42,553 nt of DNA from Intestinimonas butyriciproducens (GTDB lineage Bacteria; Bacillota; Clostridia; Oscillospirales; Butyricicoccaceae), in NCBI RefSeq assembly GCF_016901775.1, contig NZ_JACJKW010000023.1, forward strand, positions 1-42,553, written 5' to 3'. The position numbers and the translations under genes were made by a program. The notes beneath the pieces are model-generated. The model was not told where the DNA came from. It was given only the letters and a program-made list of their open reading frames with translations, and searched no databases. Each line of letters starts with the position of its first letter. The first letter of the stretch is position 1. Of the stretch, positions 39,510 through 42,553 are shown piece by piece.

Positions 39510-40514
39510 GTGAAGTTTGCATATCTGCTGACGAAAATGCCCCATTACGGACTTGCAATGGGTGCGGGGCTGATGGCAACCGGCGGCGCCCGCACCGCAG
39601 AAGCGTGCGCCGTCAGAATCGGAGATATCGCATTGCGGGATGGATATGTGGTGATTCCTATCCTTTATCAAATCAAAAACGGGAACCGCATTCCCCGGCT
39701 GAAAACAGATGCCGCTTACCGCTATTGTATCTGCGGCTCGCTGATGCATCACATGATTGTTCAGCGAATGGACTATCTCCACAGTCTCGGTTATACAGAT
39801 GAGGAAATTGCCGAAATGCCTTTGGTCTCTTACCCGGATGACCCTTGCCGGTATGCTGACCCGTCCAGCCTGTCGGCTTTTGTAAAAGAATTGCTCCAAC
39901 TGTGCGGTTTTCAAAAGGCAAATTTTCAACTGGTAGCGGCCCTGACACGAAGAGAGCCGGATTTGGACAGTGATGGTGTTCCGGACACCGATGTATCGGC
40001 TTATGATCTGCGACGCGATTGGGCAGGCCGTGCGATCCATCTCTGCGGGATGACATCTGCCGATGTGGACTATCTCATGGGACACAAAAACTCAGACACC
40101 AAGGATAAGGACTATACCAATTATGATGTGCAGTCGGATATTGCCAGACAGCTGGAACGCCATACCTTTCTGTCGGAATACAGCCGGCACCCCTATTATA
40201 ATGCCATCTGTCCGGTTCCGGGCAAAACAATCGATCTGACGGGATACAGCGCATACCGCATTACCGCGGGCAAAGAGCCCATTGAGGTAACGCTTCGTGT
40301 CGCTACCAGCGAAAGTGGAAATCGTCTGGATTTTATCACCGACGGCACAGTAATTTCCTTGCCGGAACCCCAGACCGGTGCAAAGGACGCACCAAGACTG
40401 CGGGAAAACCGCCCTGTGATTTCCCCTGTCATCAGCTCTGATAAATATCAGAAGTGGATTGAAGAAGCAGAGCAAATTGACATTTCAAAATGGAATGACA
40501 AAAAGGAAGAATGA
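39510..40514 (+). CDS. Tyrosine integrase, N-terminally truncated
   Basis: 334 residues of a site-specific integrase that starts in the catalytic domain: box-I Arg in MATGGARTAEACAV, a hairpin Lys region (IKNGNRIPRLKT), AYDLRRDWAGRAIHL in the HxxR position (Asp/Arg spelling), MGHKNSDTKDKDYTNYD with the likely nucleophile Tyr. The core-binding domain is missing. The GTG at 39510 has no ribosome-binding site, and the frame is open only back to a TAG at 39486-39488. A long C-terminal beta-like tail (PIEVTLRVATSESGNRLDFI) follows. Probably a decayed gene of an integrative element; the next gene starts three bases after it. Confidence 0.7.
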   Translation: MKFAYLLTKMPHYGLAMGAGLMATGGARTAEACAVRIGDIALRDGYVVIPILYQIKNGNRIPRLKTDAAYRYCICGSLMHHMIVQRMDYLHSLGYTDEEIAEMPLVSYPDDPCRYADPSSLSAFVKELLQLCGFQKANFQLVAALTRREPDLDSDGVPDTDVSAYDLRRDWAGRAIHLCGMTSADVDYLMGHKNSDTKDKDYTNYDVQSDIARQLERHTFLSEYSRHPYYNAICPVPGKTIDLTGYSAYRITAGKEPIEVTLRVATSESGNRLDFITDGTVISLPEPQTGAKDAPRLRENRPVISPVISSDKYQKWIEEAEQIDISKWNDKKEE

Positions 40515-40517
40515 AAA

Positions 40518-41357
40518 ATGAGCCGAAAAACAAAGCCCTCTGCACAGCATGACGATGTCACCTATATTGCTTATCCAAAAGAAGATGGTTTGCTTCATGT
40601 GGAAGGTATGTGCTTTTACAAAGGAAACAAGTATACATATTCGCTCAATGAGCAGAAACAACCAGAAAAGCCCAGTACGGGGAAATTCTATCTTCTCCGT
40701 GGCCGAATCAGCCTCCGCTCCCCCAGCAATGGAAAAGTCCTGCAGATGAATGGACCTGCCCGACGCAAAAAGCGGAACCAACTGAAAGCCAACGGCCGTG
40801 AACCTTCGGCAGAAACTTTTTCCGTCAAGGCCGACCTTTATCTCGATACCATGAATGAAAAAGTGATTCAAGAAAAGGTCATGGAGAAAGCGAAAGAGCT
40901 GTCTGTAAAGAACGCCACCACCTTGGCCGATGCAAACAATGACCTTTATGCCGGCAAAATGCCCATTCCCCGGGCCGTTCAAATTTATGCGGATATTTTC
41001 CTGAAACAGCGGAAAGAAAAAGCGCATACCTCTGAGGAAACCTTGCGCCGCAGCAAGCGTGAACTGGAAAACCTGGCTGGTCTGCTGGACAAATATACCA
41101 TGGATGCTGTTCCCAAGGAAGCTCTTTCCGCTGCCTATAAAAAATTATCCGATAAAAGACGGGGAACGATTTTCCGCCTTGCAGAACAGTTTGAGGAATA
41201 CTGCCGGGATCGTGGCATCTACTCCGGTGAAAATCCGTTTACCACCTTCCTGGAGGGGAATCCATCCCACAAGAAGCGCAATATCGAAGCCCAGCAGAAA
41301 AAGGCGCAGCAGAAGGAGTCGCTTTCTGAAAAAGAGGAGCGCCACCTGATCAAATGA
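40518..41357 (+). CDS. Integrase N-terminal half (DNA-binding part), followed by a frame break
   Basis: 279 residues. Starts MSRKTKPSAQHDDVTYIAYP with an N-terminal beta-like arm domain, then a lysine/glutamate-rich helical core-binding domain (PRAVQIYADIFLKQRKEKAH, TLRRSKRELENLAGLLDKYT, LAEQFEEYCRDRGI) and the linker LSEKEERHLIK. It stops where an integrase would enter its catalytic domain, which continues in the -1 frame from 41354. Ribosome-binding site GGAAGA seven bases before the ATG. Either half of a frameshifted integrase or the first of two coupled polypeptides. Confidence 0.7.
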   Translation: MSRKTKPSAQHDDVTYIAYPKEDGLLHVEGMCFYKGNKYTYSLNEQKQPEKPSTGKFYLLRGRISLRSPSNGKVLQMNGPARRKKRNQLKANGREPSAETFSVKADLYLDTMNEKVIQEKVMEKAKELSVKNATTLADANNDLYAGKMPIPRAVQIYADIFLKQRKEKAHTSEETLRRSKRELENLAGLLDKYTMDAVPKEALSAAYKKLSDKRRGTIFRLAEQFEEYCRDRGIYSGENPFTTFLEGNPSHKKRNIEAQQKKAQQKESLSEKEERHLIK

Positions 41358-42019
41358 TTGCAGAGGCCGATGTTGACGATATTGGAGCAACGGGAGTTCT
41401 ACTGGAGAAGGAAGGCTTTACCGGCAGCGACGTATGCAAACTCTCCTGGGACGATGTGCGCTTTAATCAGATGGGGCGGGAAGAAACCACGGCGCAGATT
41501 GTCATCATCAAAGAGTTTTCTACCGGATCCCCCCGCGATTATACAAAGCCCGTATGCTCCTTCAGCGCCCGGGAACTCTTCCGCCGCGCCGAAGAACTCA
41601 AGAGCCGGGGAATTGACCTGAATGGACGCCGGATTCTGGAGAGCAGTTCCGGAAAGCGCATGACCAGCAAAGAACTTGCCGCCTATTGTAAGGGGGCGCT
41701 GCTCCGCTGCGGCGTCGGGCCTGATGCTTTGAAGCCAGACCCATCTTCCACCAATGGAGCAGGAAGCCGACTGCTTCAGAGTCATTATCATCACCGTCTG
41801 AGAAATAATGGCGTCAAAGACGGCAGCGGAATCAGCGAATTCCTCCTGGGACGCTCTTTGGCGGGAAATGTCACCTGTGACCATTACTGCAGCATGACCA
41901 GCCCGGAAGCCCAGGAACATCTTCTGAGTCTCCTGGACCGTGATAAGACACTGGAGCCTCCGTTGCCCGATGAAGTCGTCGTATCAACGGAGCGTTTGGC
42001 GACGGCAAAGAGGTCATAA
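41354..42019 (+). CDS. Integrase catalytic-half remnant
   Basis: 221 residues overlapping the previous stop as ATGA. Continues the integrase fold (IGATGVLLEKEGFTGSDVCKLSWDDV in place of the usual T-G-x-R-xx-E helix) and has HYHHRLRNNGV and LLGRSLAGNVTCDHYCS with a plausible nucleophile Tyr. The box-I arginine is missing (FTGSDV), so it may be inactive. The C-terminus ends in an unrelated-looking TERLATAKRS; adding one T in the CGTTTGG run at 41992-41998 would carry the reading into FGDGKEVITVRAKEPWRF, matching the tail style of the upstream integrase. Confidence 0.65.
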   Translation: MIAEADVDDIGATGVLLEKEGFTGSDVCKLSWDDVRFNQMGREETTAQIVIIKEFSTGSPRDYTKPVCSFSARELFRRAEELKSRGIDLNGRRILESSSGKRMTSKELAAYCKGALLRCGVGPDALKPDPSSTNGAGSRLLQSHYHHRLRNNGVKDGSGISEFLLGRSLAGNVTCDHYCSMTSPEAQEHLLSLLDRDKTLEPPLPDEVVVSTERLATAKRS

Positions 42020-42150
42020 CTGTCCGCGCAAAAGAGCCCTGGCGTTTTACTCAAGCAACCGTTACCGTTCGCCTGGAACCCGGGCAGTCCCTGGATGTTA
42101 CTTCCCCGGGGATGATTAACGGTATCGCAAAAGCAAAAAAGGTGAAGTAA
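41996..42150 (+). pseudogene. Shifted C-terminal tail of the damaged integrase
   Basis: Frame +1 relative to the gene ending at 42019 reads FGDGKEVITVRAKEPWRFTQ, then ATVTVRLEPGQSLDVTSPGM, ending INGIAKAKKVK and TAA at 42148-42150. Composition and tail design resemble the C-terminal segment of the integrase at 39510. No start or ribosome-binding site of its own. Confidence 0.55.
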
Positions 42151-42176
42151 CGCAGCAAACAAAATTGAAATATAGA

Positions 42177-42214
42177 AAGACAGCCGAGGGCCTTATGGTT
42201 CTCGGCTGTCTTTT
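42177..42214 (+). terminator. Terminator after the integrase remnants
   Basis: AAGACAGCCGAG / CTCGGCTGTCTT 12-bp stem, loop region GGCCTTATGGTT, T4 tail. Confidence 0.9.
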
Positions 42215-42271
42215 GCGATTAGCCCATCGAATATCATTGGGGGGCGGTCTTATGTTAGAATTTCTGCCAGG

Positions 42272-42416
42272 CCCCAAATCACAGGATGTATTACCTCAGG
42301 AAGCTCAATCATCCTGTGATGCCCCTTGACCCCAAATCACGAGATTTGTTCACCTCCGGTCACCCCTAAATCACAGGATTGGTTCACTTTCCCTTAGACC
42401 CAAATCACGGGATTTT
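42272..42416. repeat. Direct repeats CCCAAATCAC(A/G)GGAT, 34-bp spacing
   Basis: Copies at 42272 (CCCCAAATCACAGGAT), 42330 (CCCCAAATCACGAGATTTG), 42363 (CCCCTAAATCACAGGATTGG) and 42399 (CCCAAATCACGGGATTT), the AAATCAC core lying at 42276, 42334, 42368 and 42402, so the last three are spaced exactly 34. The GTTCAC trailer is shared by copies two and three. An inverted partial copy ATCCTGTGAT is at 42311-42320. Possible iterons or integrase arm sites. Confidence 0.75.
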
Positions 42417-42450
42417 TGCGGTCAAAATGGGGTCAAATGCAAAAAATCAT

Positions 42451-42525
42451 AACCACTAGTAAACTAGTGGTTTGCTCAGACCCCATAGGGGTCAGTACTT
42501 GCTGACCCCTATAAGGGGTACTGAG
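42451..42525. repeat. Cluster of strong palindromes near the right edge
   Basis: AACCACTAGT-AA-ACTAGTGGTT (42451-42472, 10-bp perfect), GACCCC-ATA-GGGGTC (42479-42493), ACCCCT-ATA-AGGGGT (about 42504-42519), framed by CTCAG ... CTGAG. No gene. Confidence 0.75.
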
Positions 42526-42553
42526 GGTTTGTTATCGCATCACAATTTCAGGC

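Noticed and set aside
39510-42150. Recombinase-in-trio (RIT) element
   Set aside because: Only two catalytic modules are visible and one lacks its box-I arginine; three full recombinases would be needed.
42272-42416. CRISPR array
   Set aside because: Repeats are short and diverge, spacing is partly irregular (58, 34, 34), no cas genes in the window.

Overview
The window looks like a chromosome segment of a GC-rich, spore-forming, gut-type Clostridia (Oscillospiraceae/Ruminococcaceae-like). This rests on gene content (cwlD-type amidase beside radA, BlaI/BlaR1 pair, VanRS-like two-component system, SLH surface proteins, small Cys-rich proteins), good Gram-positive ribosome-binding sites and codon use; no marker gene gives a species.

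Left part (1-24 kb) is mostly housekeeping and accessory chromosome: a XerC/D-like recombinase cut by the window edge; a metallo-beta-lactamase-fold hydrolase with an apparent homopolymer frameshift; a MacA/MacB-like pair without its ATPase; radA-cwlD overlapping by 4 bases; a ComB-like phosphatase; an SLH protein with a clear promoter and terminator; a Cys-rich conserved protein; an overlapping nitroreductase-YihY-dehydrogenase operon; a 380-bp island of nested palindromes (12579-12958); a histidine kinase/response regulator pair; VOC + isochorismatase; a ZIP transporter; a chimeric gene joining half an iron-siderophore permease to half a carbohydrate-binding-domain protein behind an iron-type operator; a phosphoesterase; BlaR1/BlaI with twin operators; a lipoprotein and a small XRE regulator.

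Right part (24.4-42.5 kb) is accessory. Its centre is a minus-strand operon: a five-repeat zinc-ribbon protein, a 90-residue protein coupled to it by an ATGA overlap, and a 3574-residue secreted surface protein (LRR_5-type repeats, many YDG/Ig-like repeats, glycine linker, three C-terminal SLH domains). Directly upstream lies a 302-bp segment (36846-37147) bounded by 20-bp inverted repeats (19/20 identical), containing a promoter that currently points into the operon, and immediately beyond it a stand-alone tyrosine recombinase gene. This has the full layout of a phase-variable promoter-inversion switch, like cwpV/RecV in Clostridioides difficile, and is the main discovery candidate here.

Beyond it are two unrecognised coupled genes, an apparent rearrangement junction near 39485, damaged tyrosine integrases in + orientation, and a terminal non-coding stretch with 34-bp-spaced direct repeats and strong palindromes that may be integrase arm sites or an element end. 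Function names come from motifs read by eye; no database search was possible.
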